Part shown: positions 56,399 through 64,000 of the stretch, piece after piece | Position numbering within the stretch: the first letter of the stretch is position 1 | How the letters are laid out: each line of letters begins with the position of its first letter | The notes under the pieces: generated by a model | Databases searched by the model: none | Told to the model about the DNA's origin: nothing | What the model saw: the letters and a program-made list of their open reading frames with translations, nothing else | NCBI RefSeq assembly: GCF_022009635.1 | Contig: NZ_CP091716.1 | Coordinates: 6,283,501-6,347,500, forward strand | DNA length: 64,000 nucleotides | Reading direction: 5' to 3' | Origin: Variovorax paradoxus | Lineage (GTDB): Bacteria > Pseudomonadota > Gammaproteobacteria > Burkholderiales > Burkholderiaceae_C | Made by a program: the position numbers and the translations under genes

Positions 56399-56806
56399 AT
56401 GACCAAGTTCTCCCCGCTCGACCCCATGGCCATGTGGCGCGAGCTCACGGCCCAGTGGGAAAAAAGCACCAACGAGTTCGCCAACGAGACCATGGCCTCG
56501 GACCCGTTCCGCCAGGGCATGCACGGCGGCATGAACGCCTCGCTCTCCGCGCAGAAGGCGCTGGGCGACTTGATGGCGCGCTACCTCACGATGCTGAACC
56601 TGCCCACGCGCGCCGACATCCAGGCGCTGGGCGATCAGCTGCAGCGCATCGACGACCACCTGGCGCGCATCGCCCGCGCGGCCGAAGGCGCGCGGAGCCC
56701 GGCGCCCAAGGCCGATGCGGCGCCCCCGCCGCGTCCGCGCCGCACCAGGCAGCCGTCGGCCAAGCCCACGCCGCCCAAAGCCGCGACCGGAAAACGCGCG
56801 CCATGA
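56399..56806 (+). CDS. Short PhaE/PhaM-like PHA synthase partner
   Basis: A 135-residue protein. The first 100 residues resemble the C-terminal part of PhaE (LSAQKALGDLMARYLTMLNL; PTRADIQALGDQLQRIDDHL), and a Pro/Ala/Lys tail (PPPRPRRTRQPSAKP) follows. Class III synthases need PhaE, and Ralstonia PhaM is a PhaC activator with a similar basic DNA-binding tail. It is much shorter than PhaE (over 300 residues), so it may be a minimal subunit. It overlaps phaC by four bases (ATGA) and has GGGAG upstream. Confidence 0.78.
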   Translation: MTKFSPLDPMAMWRELTAQWEKSTNEFANETMASDPFRQGMHGGMNASLSAQKALGDLMARYLTMLNLPTRADIQALGDQLQRIDDHLARIARAAEGARSPAPKADAAPPPRPRRTRQPSAKPTPPKAATGKRAP

Positions 56807-57876
56807 TGCCCACCGCCGAGGCGTTCGCCCTGCCCGACATCCGCGCCGAGATCGAGCGCGCGATCCAGCGCAACATCAAGGGCCTGGAGTTCCTCACGTC
56901 GGCCGCGCCCGCCGTCGGCCAGACGCCGAAGGACGAGATCCACCGGCGCGGCACGCTGAGCCTCTACCACTACCGCCCGCTGGTCGACGAGCTCTACCGC
57001 GTGCCGGTGCTGATGGTCATGGCCACCACCAACCGCGCCTACATCTTCGACCTCGCGCCGGGCCAGAGCATGGTCGAGTACCTGCTGCTGAAGGGCTACG
57101 ACGTCTACGTGATGGACTGGAACGCGCCGCGCCCCGACGAGAAGCGCCTGCGCATCGAGGACTACGTGCTCGACTTCATTCCCGATTCCATCCGCCGCGT
57201 GCAGGAGGACTCGGGCGAGGAAGACGTCACCGTCGCCGGCTACTGCATGGGCGGCGTGCTCTCCACCCTCTACGCCGCGCTGCATCCCGGCGGGCCGATG
57301 AAGAACCTGGCGCTCTTCACCACGCCCGTCGATTTCAGCCGCATGAAGCTGTTCCATGCCTGGTCGGACCGCCGCTACTTCGACGTCGACCGGCTGATCG
57401 ACACCGTCGGCAACGTGCCGCCCGAGATGCTGTTCGCCTCCTTCGACATGCTGCGCCCCGCGGGCCGCGGCGCGGGCGTGGTGCAGTTGTGGGACAACAT
57501 GGACAACGACGAATTCGTCAAGTCGTACCGCATGTTCGACCGCTGGGGCGCAGAGATGCTGCCGCTGGCCGGCGAGTACTTCCGCCAGACCGTGAAAGAG
57601 CTCATGTGGGACAACAAGCTCCACAAGGGCGAGCTGGAGCTGGGCGGGCGCCCGGTGCGGCTGCAGAACATCAAGGTGCCGGTGCTGCACGCGCTCGCGC
57701 AGCACGACCACATCGTGCCGTACGAGGCCGGCCAGCCGCTGATTGCCGGCATCGGCTCGGCCGACAAGGAAGAAGTGGTGCTCAAGGGCGGACACGTGAG
57801 CCTTGCCGCCGGCCCCAACGCGGTCCGCAGGCTGTGGCCCAAACTCGACGACTGGCTGGGGGTGCGATCGACATGA
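56803..57876 (+). CDS. phaC: Class III-type poly(3-hydroxyalkanoate) synthase subunit PhaC
   Basis: A 357-residue synthase, the length of class III PhaC (class I enzymes have about 590). The lipase-like box with the catalytic cysteine is AGYCMGG near residue 147. Asp is in ALAQHDHIVPYE and His in LKGGHVSLAAGP. The N-terminus lacks the extra domain of class I. It overlaps the PhaE/PhaM-like gene before it and the GNAT gene after it, so the three are one translational unit. It polymerises hydroxyacyl-CoA on PHA granules. Confidence 0.92.
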   Translation: MMPTAEAFALPDIRAEIERAIQRNIKGLEFLTSAAPAVGQTPKDEIHRRGTLSLYHYRPLVDELYRVPVLMVMATTNRAYIFDLAPGQSMVEYLLLKGYDVYVMDWNAPRPDEKRLRIEDYVLDFIPDSIRRVQEDSGEEDVTVAGYCMGGVLSTLYAALHPGGPMKNLALFTTPVDFSRMKLFHAWSDRRYFDVDRLIDTVGNVPPEMLFASFDMLRPAGRGAGVVQLWDNMDNDEFVKSYRMFDRWGAEMLPLAGEYFRQTVKELMWDNKLHKGELELGGRPVRLQNIKVPVLHALAQHDHIVPYEAGQPLIAGIGSADKEEVVLKGGHVSLAAGPNAVRRLWPKLDDWLGVRST

Positions 57877-58481
57877 CCATGACATCCGTTTCCTCCTCGC
57901 GCAGCTACCCGCGCATCGTGCCCAACCCGCAGGGCGAGATCGCGCTGCGCCTCATGACCGCGGACGACGCCGACGCGGTGCTCGACTTCGCGCGCGCCCT
58001 GCCCGCGCACGACCTGCTCTTTCTGCCGCGCGACATCACCCAGCCCCGGGTGATGGACGCCTGGGTGCGCGCCATCGAGCGCGGCGACATCGACAGCGTG
58101 CTAGCGGTGCGCGGCGGCATCGTGCTCGGATGCGCGGCCGTCATCCGCGATCCGCACTCCTGGTCGGGCCACGTGGCCGAGCTGCGGGTGCTGGCGGCGC
58201 CCGCGCTGCGCGGCAGCGGCCTGGGCCAGCAACTGGCGCGCGAGGCCTGCGCGCTGGCCATCGAACGCGGGCAGGAAAAGCTCGTCGCCCAGATGACCGT
58301 CGACCAGCGCGGCGCCATCGCCGTGTTCCAGGCGCTGGGCTTCCGGCCCGAGGCGCTCTTGGGCAAGCACGTCAGGGACCATAAGGGGCAGGCCCACGAC
58401 ATCGTGGTGCTGAGCCACGACGTGGCGCAGTTCGAGGCCCAGATGCGGGCCTACGGAATGGCCGAGGCGCTGGGCGCCTGA
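57873..58481 (+). CDS. GNAT-family acetyltransferase
   Basis: A 202-residue GNAT protein. The acetyl-CoA site is ELRVLAAPALRGSGLGQQLA (R/Q-x2-G-x-G/A type), and VDQRGAIAVFQALGFRPE forms the C-terminal motif. The start overlaps the phaC stop (ATGA). Its substrate is unknown; translational coupling to PHA synthase suggests it modifies a protein or small molecule linked to PHA metabolism. Confidence 0.87.
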   Translation: MTMTSVSSSRSYPRIVPNPQGEIALRLMTADDADAVLDFARALPAHDLLFLPRDITQPRVMDAWVRAIERGDIDSVLAVRGGIVLGCAAVIRDPHSWSGHVAELRVLAAPALRGSGLGQQLAREACALAIERGQEKLVAQMTVDQRGAIAVFQALGFRPEALLGKHVRDHKGQAHDIVVLSHDVAQFEAQMRAYGMAEALGA

Positions 58482-58571
58482 AACCGCCGCCGCGGGTGCT
58501 TTGCGCCGGGCCGGCGGGCGGAAATCCCCGGCCTTCTAAAATCGCGGCATTCCCCTGCCCGATTGCCCACC

Positions 58572-60200
58572 TTGTCTTTTGTTGCCGAAACCCGCCGCCG
58601 TCGCACCTTCGCGATCATTTCCCACCCTGACGCCGGCAAGACCACGCTGACCGAAAAGCTGCTGCTTTTCTCGGGCGCGATCCAGATCGCCGGCTCGGTG
58701 AAGGCGCGCAAGGCCTCGCGCCATGCCACGTCCGACTGGATGGAAATCGAAAAGCAGCGCGGCATCTCGGTGGCCTCGTCGGTCATGCAGATGCTGTACC
58801 GCGACCACGTGATCAACCTGCTCGACACACCCGGCCACAAGGACTTCTCGGAAGACACCTACCGCGTGCTCACCGCCGTCGACTCGGCGCTGATGGTGAT
58901 CGACGCGGCCAACGGCGTGGAAGCGCAGACGCGCCGGCTGATCGAGGTCTGCCGCCAGCGCGACACGCCCATCATCACTTTCGTCAACAAGATGGACCGC
59001 GAAGTGCGCGAGCCGCTGGACATCCTCGACGAGGTGGAGCGCGAGCTGGGCATGCCCTGCGTGCCCATGACCTGGCCCGTAGGCCAGGGCAAGACCTTCC
59101 GCGGGATCATGAACCTGCGCACGCAGGCCATGACGGTGTTCGAGTCAGGCAGCGAGCGGCTGCCGCAAGACTTCGAGACCATTCCGCTGAGCGAGCGCGA
59201 AACGCTCACCAAGCGCTTCGGCGCCGACTTCGAGACCGCCATGGAAAGCATGGAGCTGGCCACCGGCGCCTCGCCCGCCTGGGACCGCGAGGCCTTCCTG
59301 GCCGGCAAGCAGACGCCCGTGTTCTTCGGCTCCGGCGTGAACAACTTCGGCGTGATGGAAGTGCTGGACGCGCTGGTCGACCTGGCGCCTTCGCCGCAGT
59401 CGCGCACCAGCACCACGCTGGTCAACCGCCAGCCGGTGGTCAAGGAGATCCAGCCCGAGGACAAGGACTTCGCGGGCGTGGTCTTCAAGGTGCAGGCCAA
59501 CATGGACGCCAACCACCGCGACCGCATCGCCTTCGTGCGCATGGCCTCGGGCAAGTACACGCCCGGCATGAAGCTCAAGGTGCAGCGCACGTCGAAGGAG
59601 CTGCGCCCCACCAGCGTCGTGACCTTCATGAGCCAGCGCCGCGAGGCCGTGGAAGAGGCCTACGCCGGCGACATCGTGGGCTTCACCACCCACGGCGGGG
59701 TGCAGCTGGGCGACACCATCACCGACGGCGCGAGCCTGCAGTTCACCGGCCTGCCCTTCTTCGCGCCCGAGCTGTTCATGACGGTGATCCTGAAGAACCC
59801 GTTGCGCACCAAGCAGCTGCAGCAGGGCCTGGCCCAGCTCGGCGAAGAAGGCGCCATCCAGGTGTTCCGCCCCGAAGTCGGCGGCCCGATGCTGCTCGGC
59901 GCGGTCGGCCAGCTGCAGTTCGAAGTGGTGCAACACCGCCTGAAGGCCGAGTACGACGCCGACGTGCGGCTCGAAGGCTGCCAATACACCGGCGCGCGCT
60001 GGATCACGGCCGACACCCCGGCCGAACTGCGCGAGTTCGTGAACGCCTATCCGGTGCGCATGGCCAAGGACGCGGCAGACACGCTGGCCTTTCTGTGCAC
60101 ATCGCCTTACGACGTGCGGCTGGCGCAGGAGCGCTTTCCGAAGATCCACTTCCATCCGCTGCGGGAGCATGCGGGGTTGGCTCTGCAGAGCGCGGGCTGA
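58572..60200 (+). CDS. prfC: Peptide chain release factor 3
   Basis: A 542-residue GTPase that recycles RF1/RF2. The G-motifs are FAIISHPDAGKTTLTE (G1), LLDTPGHKDFSEDTYR (G3) and ITFVNKMDREV (G4). The RF3-specific segment RHATSDWMEIEKQRGISVAS follows G1. The TTG at 58572 (MSFVAETRRRRTF) fits the conserved start; a TTG at 58563 would add three residues. Neither has a strong ribosome binding site. Confidence 0.95.
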   Translation: MSFVAETRRRRTFAIISHPDAGKTTLTEKLLLFSGAIQIAGSVKARKASRHATSDWMEIEKQRGISVASSVMQMLYRDHVINLLDTPGHKDFSEDTYRVLTAVDSALMVIDAANGVEAQTRRLIEVCRQRDTPIITFVNKMDREVREPLDILDEVERELGMPCVPMTWPVGQGKTFRGIMNLRTQAMTVFESGSERLPQDFETIPLSERETLTKRFGADFETAMESMELATGASPAWDREAFLAGKQTPVFFGSGVNNFGVMEVLDALVDLAPSPQSRTSTTLVNRQPVVKEIQPEDKDFAGVVFKVQANMDANHRDRIAFVRMASGKYTPGMKLKVQRTSKELRPTSVVTFMSQRREAVEEAYAGDIVGFTTHGGVQLGDTITDGASLQFTGLPFFAPELFMTVILKNPLRTKQLQQGLAQLGEEGAIQVFRPEVGGPMLLGAVGQLQFEVVQHRLKAEYDADVRLEGCQYTGARWITADTPAELREFVNAYPVRMAKDAADTLAFLCTSPYDVRLAQERFPKIHFHPLREHAGLALQSAG

Positions 60201-60215
60201 GAAAGCCGGGCCGGA

Positions 60216-61019
60216 TCAGCTCCCGGTCGACGCATAGTGGCGCAACCCGAAGCGCCACACCCCGAAAGCCGCCGCGAGGAACACGAAACCCGCGAGCGGC
60301 GACACCAACCCCATCCATGCGGGCGCGCCGAGCGGATCGGGCTTGCCCAGGATCGCCAGCGCCGGGTAGTACGCCACGCAGGCCAGCGGCACGATGAAGG
60401 TCAGCACGCGCCGGAACCACTGCGCGTACAACGCCAGCGGGTATTGCGCCGCCTGCACGCCGCCGTAGGTCAGCACATTGGCGATCTCAAGGCTCTCGAC
60501 GGTCCAGAACGACAGCGTGCCCTGCAGCACCAGGATGCCGAGGAACAGCGCCGCGCCGCCGGCCAGCGCGAAGAGCGCGATGCCGATGGCTGCCGGCGTC
60601 CAGGCGATGTTGGCCTGCACCGTCGCGAACACCAGCACCAGCGCGCCTTGCAGCAGGCGGCCCGCGCGGCTGATGCGGAAGTCGTGCCCCATCAGTTGCA
60701 ACGCGACGGGGCGCGGGCGCAGCAGCAGCCGGTCGAAGGCGCCGGTGCGAAGGAACTCGGTGCCTAACGTGTCGAACCCGCGGCCCAGCGCGTCGGCGAC
60801 GGCGAACATGCAGTTCACGAGCCCGTAGAACAGCGCCACTTCGCCAAGCTGCCAGCCCTGCACTTCGCCGAAGCGATGGAACAGCGCCCAGACGGCGATG
60901 ACCTCGATGCCTGTGCCGAGGAACTGGCCCGTCGTCAGCATCAGTGCCGAAGCGGGGTAACGCGCCTGGCCGCTGAGGGAGGCGGCGACGAGTCTCATGA
61001 GTAGGCGGAGCGATCCCAT
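60216..61019 (-). CDS. ABC-2 family transporter permease (second permease of the operon)
   Basis: A 267-residue integral membrane protein with about six hydrophobic helices, of the ABC-2-type group that Pfam lists as ABC2_membrane_6 (DUF990). Typical stretches are FYGLVNCMFAVADALGRGFD and LLLRPRPVALQLMGHDFR. The start at 61019 (MGSLRLLMRLVAASLS) is preferred; the frame is open to 61103. It is the last gene of a three-gene ATPase-permease-permease operon like the cyanobacterial slr0610/slr1174/slr1910 type. The exported substrate is unknown. Confidence 0.85.
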   Translation of the reverse strand: MGSLRLLMRLVAASLSGQARYPASALMLTTGQFLGTGIEVIAVWALFHRFGEVQGWQLGEVALFYGLVNCMFAVADALGRGFDTLGTEFLRTGAFDRLLLRPRPVALQLMGHDFRISRAGRLLQGALVLVFATVQANIAWTPAAIGIALFALAGGAALFLGILVLQGTLSFWTVESLEIANVLTYGGVQAAQYPLALYAQWFRRVLTFIVPLACVAYYPALAILGKPDPLGAPAWMGLVSPLAGFVFLAAAFGVWRFGLRHYASTGS

Positions 61020-61106
61020 TTGTTTCAGTGGCTCCGGTTCTTGCGGCTTGCGCCGTGGGCGCCGATCAACCAGTGCTCTGAACGACCAGAAGACGAAGAC
61101 CACACT

Positions 61107-61946
61107 TCAACCACCCTGCACCTCCAGCCGCCGCATCGTCCGCTGCATCGCCATGCGGCCGAACACGACCAGCACCACGATCCAGAACGACTGCAGGCCC
61201 AGCCCCGCCATGGCCTGCCAGCCGCTCATCAACCCGAAATAGATCCGCGCCGGGATGTCGACCACGCCCGCGAAGGGCTGCAGCAGCAGCGCCGTCTGCC
61301 ATGCATTCGGCAACAGCATCAGCGGCAGCAGGTTTCCCGAAAAGACGATGACCACGGGCCCCGCCAGCGCGTTGATTCCGCGTTCGTTGAGCGCGGCGGT
61401 CGCGGCGATGTTAAGCAGCATCACCATCGACGTGGACAACAGCAGCGCCAGCACGGAAGACGCGAGAAACGCGATCGCGGCCGCAAAACTCGCCGGCGGC
61501 TTCCAGGCCCAATCGCCCAGCCCGACCAGCGGCAACGCGACAGCCGCGAAGGCCGCCATCAACGCCACGCGCGGCAACACGCGCGCCGCGATCCAGCCCG
61601 CGCTGCGCGCGAACCACAGCGCATAAGCATCGACCGGCCTCAGCCGGTCATAGGCCACCGCGCCGGTGCGCACGGCCTGGGCCACCTCCGGGTCGCCGAG
61701 CCACGGCACCAGCACCAGCAGGCCCTGCGAGAGCCAGCTGTAGGTGATGGCCTGCGTCAACGACATCGGCGTGCCGGCCATCGACGCGCCGCCGTAGAAG
61801 GCGGCCAGCACCATCACCTTGATGCCGCCCCACCAGCACTGCGTGCCGAAACCCGCGAGCGCGGCCGTGCGGTACTGCAGCATCTGCAGGAAACGCGAGG
61901 CGAATGCCGCGATGTAGGGGCGCGCCAGTTCGCGCAAGGCCGTCAC
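61107..61946 (-). CDS. ABC-2 family transporter permease (first permease of the operon)
   Basis: A 279-residue membrane protein with about six hydrophobic segments. Family features include RTAALAGFGTQCWWGGIKVM, AVAYDRLRPVDAYALWFARS and FSGNLLPLMLLPNAWQTAL. The GTG at 61946 overlaps the ATPase stop (GTGA). Upstream frame is the wrong phase of the ATPase gene. It would form the membrane channel with the second permease. Confidence 0.86.
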   Translation of the reverse strand: MTALRELARPYIAAFASRFLQMLQYRTAALAGFGTQCWWGGIKVMVLAAFYGGASMAGTPMSLTQAITYSWLSQGLLVLVPWLGDPEVAQAVRTGAVAYDRLRPVDAYALWFARSAGWIAARVLPRVALMAAFAAVALPLVGLGDWAWKPPASFAAAIAFLASSVLALLLSTSMVMLLNIAATAALNERGINALAGPVVIVFSGNLLPLMLLPNAWQTALLLQPFAGVVDIPARIYFGLMSGWQAMAGLGLQSFWIVVLVVFGRMAMQRTMRRLEVQGG

Positions 61947-62938
61947 GCTTCGGCCGCTCCGTGCATCGCGTAGAAGCGCGCGATGACGGCCTCGATGGCC
62001 AGGCCCTCGAGGCGGATGTCTTCCACCGCATGGCCGGCCGCGATGCGCGCGATCAGCGCGGGCGCGGTCGTCACCGCGGGATCGAAGTCCAGCACCAGCG
62101 TCTGGCCGTCGCGCGAATGCACCCTGGCGCCCTCCACCTGCGCGGGCAGCGCCGCGTCCTGCGCGAAGTCGACCACCAGGCGGCGCTCGGCCATCACCTG
62201 CGCGCGCAGCGCCTCCACCGGGCTGTCGGCCAGCACGCGGCCGTGGCCGATGATGATCACGCGCTGCGCCAGCGCCTCGATGTCGTGCATGTCGTGCGTG
62301 GTCAGCAGCACGGTGGTGCCGCGCTCCCGGTTGGCGCGGCGCACGAAGTCGCGCACGGCCAGTTTCGACGGTGCGTCGAGGCCGATGGTCGGCTCGTCCA
62401 GGAACAAGATGTCGGGCTCGTGCAGCAGCGCCGCGGCGATTTCCGCGCGCATGCGCTGGCCCAGCGAGAGTTGCCGCACCGGCTGGCCGAGCACGCGCTC
62501 CAGGCTCAGCAGCGCCACCAGTTCGTCGCGTGTGCGGCGGTAGCGCGCGGGGTCCACGCGGTAGATGTCGCGCAGCAGGTCGAAGCCGTCGCCAACCGGG
62601 AGGTCCCACCACAGCTGCGTGCGCTGGCCGAAGACCACGCCGATGCGCCCCACGTGCCGCTCGCGGTCGGCGAAGGGGTCGCGTCCATCGACTTCCACGC
62701 GCCCGCCGTCGGCGCGCAGGATGCCGGCGAGGATCTTGATGGTGGTCGACTTGCCCGCGCCGTTGGGGCCTATGAAGCCCAGCAGCTCGCCGCGCTCGAG
62801 CGAGAACGACACGCCCGACAGCGCCTCCACCGTGCGATGGCGGCGGTGCACGAGCCCGCGCAGCGCGCCCATCACGCCGGGGTCGCGCTCGGAGATGCGG
62901 TAGGTCTTGAGGAGGTTGTCGACGAGGATGTGAGGCAT
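61943..62938 (-). CDS. ABC transporter ATP-binding protein (ABC-2 exporter)
   Basis: A 331-residue ATPase. Walker A is GFIGPNGAGKSTTIKIL, the signature is QLSLGQRMRAEIAAALL, Walker B is PDILFLDEPTIGLD and the H-loop is LLTTHDMHDIEAL. The segment GVVFGQRTQLWWDLP is characteristic of the DUF990-associated exporters. The ABC signature LSLGQ is a variant of LSGGQ. It is the first gene of the operon and overlaps the next gene by four bases. Confidence 0.93.
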   Translation of the reverse strand: MPHILVDNLLKTYRISERDPGVMGALRGLVHRRHRTVEALSGVSFSLERGELLGFIGPNGAGKSTTIKILAGILRADGGRVEVDGRDPFADRERHVGRIGVVFGQRTQLWWDLPVGDGFDLLRDIYRVDPARYRRTRDELVALLSLERVLGQPVRQLSLGQRMRAEIAAALLHEPDILFLDEPTIGLDAPSKLAVRDFVRRANRERGTTVLLTTHDMHDIEALAQRVIIIGHGRVLADSPVEALRAQVMAERRLVVDFAQDAALPAQVEGARVHSRDGQTLVLDFDPAVTTAPALIARIAAGHAVEDIRLEGLAIEAVIARFYAMHGAAEA

Positions 62939-63037
62939 GAAGGGCGCCGCGCCGGGCTCGATGCGCGGCGGGGGCGGGATGCTACACGAAAAGCGCCGCT
63001 ACGATCACGCCTCTTTTTCTTCTCTTTCCAGCACGCC

Positions 63038-63871
63038 ATGTCCGCGCCGTCTTCCCTGCCCGCTTCGCCGAACCACCTGCTGCCGCTGACCCGTTGGGAG
63101 GCATCGGCGCGCGGCGCGCTGGTCGGCGTCTTCACGGACATCGACGACACGCTGACCAGCGAGGGCGCGATCACGCCGGACGCCTTGCAGGCGCTGGCGG
63201 ACCTCAAGGCCGCGGGCCTCGCGGTGGTTGCGATCACGGGCCGGCCCGTGGGTTGGAGCCTGCCGTTCGTCACCACCTGGCCGGTCGATGCCATCGTGGC
63301 CGAGAACGGCGCGGTGGCGCTGCTGCCCGCCGCCAGCGGACAGGTCGAGAAGCGCTACCAGCAGGATGCCGCGACACGCGCCGCCAACCTCGCGCGCATG
63401 CAGGCGGTGCTGGCGCGCATCGAACGCGAGATTCCGGGCGCCGCGCGCGCCACCGACTCGCCGGGCCGCGAGACCGACATCGCCATCGACCACAGCGAGT
63501 TCGTGCAACTCGACGACGCCACCGTCGCGCGGGTGGTGGCGCTGATGCGCGGCGAAGGCATGCACGCCACCGTGAGCAGCATCCACATCAACGGCTGGTA
63601 CGGCGACAACGACAAGCTCGAGGGCGCGCGCTGGATCGTGCGCGAGCTGTGGGACCGCATGCTCGACGACGAAATGAACCGCTGGGCCTACGTGGGCGAC
63701 TCCACCAACGACCAGCTGATGTTCCGCAGCTTCGCGCACAGCATCGGCGTGGCGAATGTGGCGCGCTTCGTGCCGCAGCTCGAACACCTGCCGCGCTACG
63801 TGACGCAGGGCGAGCGCGGCGCGGGGTTCGCCGAAGCTGCACGCGCGGTGCTGGCCGCGCGGCGCGCATAG
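63038..63871 (+). CDS. HAD-superfamily (type IIB) phosphatase
   Basis: A 277-residue HAD hydrolase. Motif I is VFTDIDDTLTSEG (nucleophile Asp and acid Asp), motif II is VAITGRPVGW and motif IV is YVGDSTNDQLMF. The C2-type cap (INGWYGDNDKLEGARWIV) fits sugar-phosphate phosphatases such as mannosyl-3-phosphoglycerate or sucrose phosphatase. The start at 63038 is the first ATG before the domain. The real substrate is unknown; neither neighbour suggests one. Confidence 0.88.
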   Translation: MSAPSSLPASPNHLLPLTRWEASARGALVGVFTDIDDTLTSEGAITPDALQALADLKAAGLAVVAITGRPVGWSLPFVTTWPVDAIVAENGAVALLPAASGQVEKRYQQDAATRAANLARMQAVLARIEREIPGAARATDSPGRETDIAIDHSEFVQLDDATVARVVALMRGEGMHATVSSIHINGWYGDNDKLEGARWIVRELWDRMLDDEMNRWAYVGDSTNDQLMFRSFAHSIGVANVARFVPQLEHLPRYVTQGERGAGFAEAARAVLAARRA

Positions 63872-63872
63872 C

Positions 63873-64000
63873 TCAGGCCCCGGGCGCTTTCCGCAGCGCC
63901 GCCCACTGGTTCCACACGCCGTAGACCGCAATCAGGAGCAGCACGGCGGCATAGCCTTCGACCGTTGCCAGAAGACCGAGCGGCTTGACAAGGAACCCCG
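63873..64000 (-). CDS. C-terminal end of a small membrane protein, 5' end outside the window
   Basis: The last 41 codons of a minus-strand gene reading into the window edge, ending WNQWAALRKAPGA then TGA. It contains one clear hydrophobic helix (YAAVLLLIAVYGVW) followed by a short basic tail. The frame uses codons typical of the window and ends one base after the HAD phosphatase stop on the opposite strand. The family cannot be named from this part. Confidence 0.65.
   Translation of the reverse strand, partial: GFLVKPLGLLATVEGYAAVLLLIAVYGVWNQWAALRKAPGA

Overview
The window is about 64 kb of very GC-rich chromosomal DNA from a betaproteobacterium, most likely Comamonadaceae and close to Variovorax. 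The evidence is the codon use, the Bug-type (tripartite tricarboxylate) binding proteins, the SAH riboswitch ahead of ahcY, the PHA genes and the housekeeping set (ruvA, ruvB, phoH, ybeY, dtd, tyrS, anmK, erpA, rplM-rpsI, rlmJ, metF, tlyA, ahcY, prfC). No tRNA, rRNA, CRISPR array, prophage or insertion sequence was seen. This reads as stable chromosome with a few accessory catabolic and lipid clusters.

Layout. 1-4.1 kb: the 3' part of a MalT-like LuxR regulator, two tandem paralogues that look like triple AP2-type DNA-binding proteins, and a small unknown gene. 4.1-10.5 kb (minus strand): a five-gene acyl-CoA catabolic operon with three acyl-CoA dehydrogenases, an alpha-methylacyl-CoA racemase-like protein and an AMP-forming acyl-CoA ligase. 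A shared palindromic motif lies ahead of its first gene and ahead of the racemase gene. 10.6-13.3 kb: an LpxH-like phosphohydrolase divergent from a fusion of an alkylglycerol-monooxygenase-like di-iron domain and a YhhN lysoplasmalogenase domain. 13.4-15.4 kb: ruvB-dmeF.

15.5-22 kb: a tightly overlapping lipid operon that resembles E. coli ynbABCD. It encodes a CDP-alcohol phosphatidyltransferase, a hydrolase-methyltransferase fusion, a PAP2 plus dual-specificity phosphatase fusion, a small membrane protein, a PlsC acyltransferase and a CdsA-like cytidylyltransferase, with a YdeI-like gene at the end. Its lipid product is unknown, and it is the best candidate here for an undescribed system. 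22-32.2 kb: a Crp/Fnr regulator that seems to use a CTG start, a perfect 26-bp palindrome, and a seven-gene uptake and catabolic unit (porin, ADP-forming acyl-CoA synthetase, two Bug receptors, two DUF1254 proteins, one metallo-beta-lactamase-fold protein).

32-51.7 kb: mostly housekeeping genes, a FecR/OmpA pair, a trypsin-like protease coupled to a lipoprotein gene, and an ahcY-tlyA-metF-rlpA unit behind an SAH riboswitch. 51.8-58.5 kb: a duplicated-domain lipoprotein, a small exported protein, and a polyhydroxyalkanoate operon (phasin, hydrolase, PhaE/PhaM-like subunit, short class III-type PhaC, GNAT acetyltransferase). 58.5-64 kb: prfC, a three-gene ABC-2 exporter, a HAD phosphatase and the end of a small membrane protein gene.
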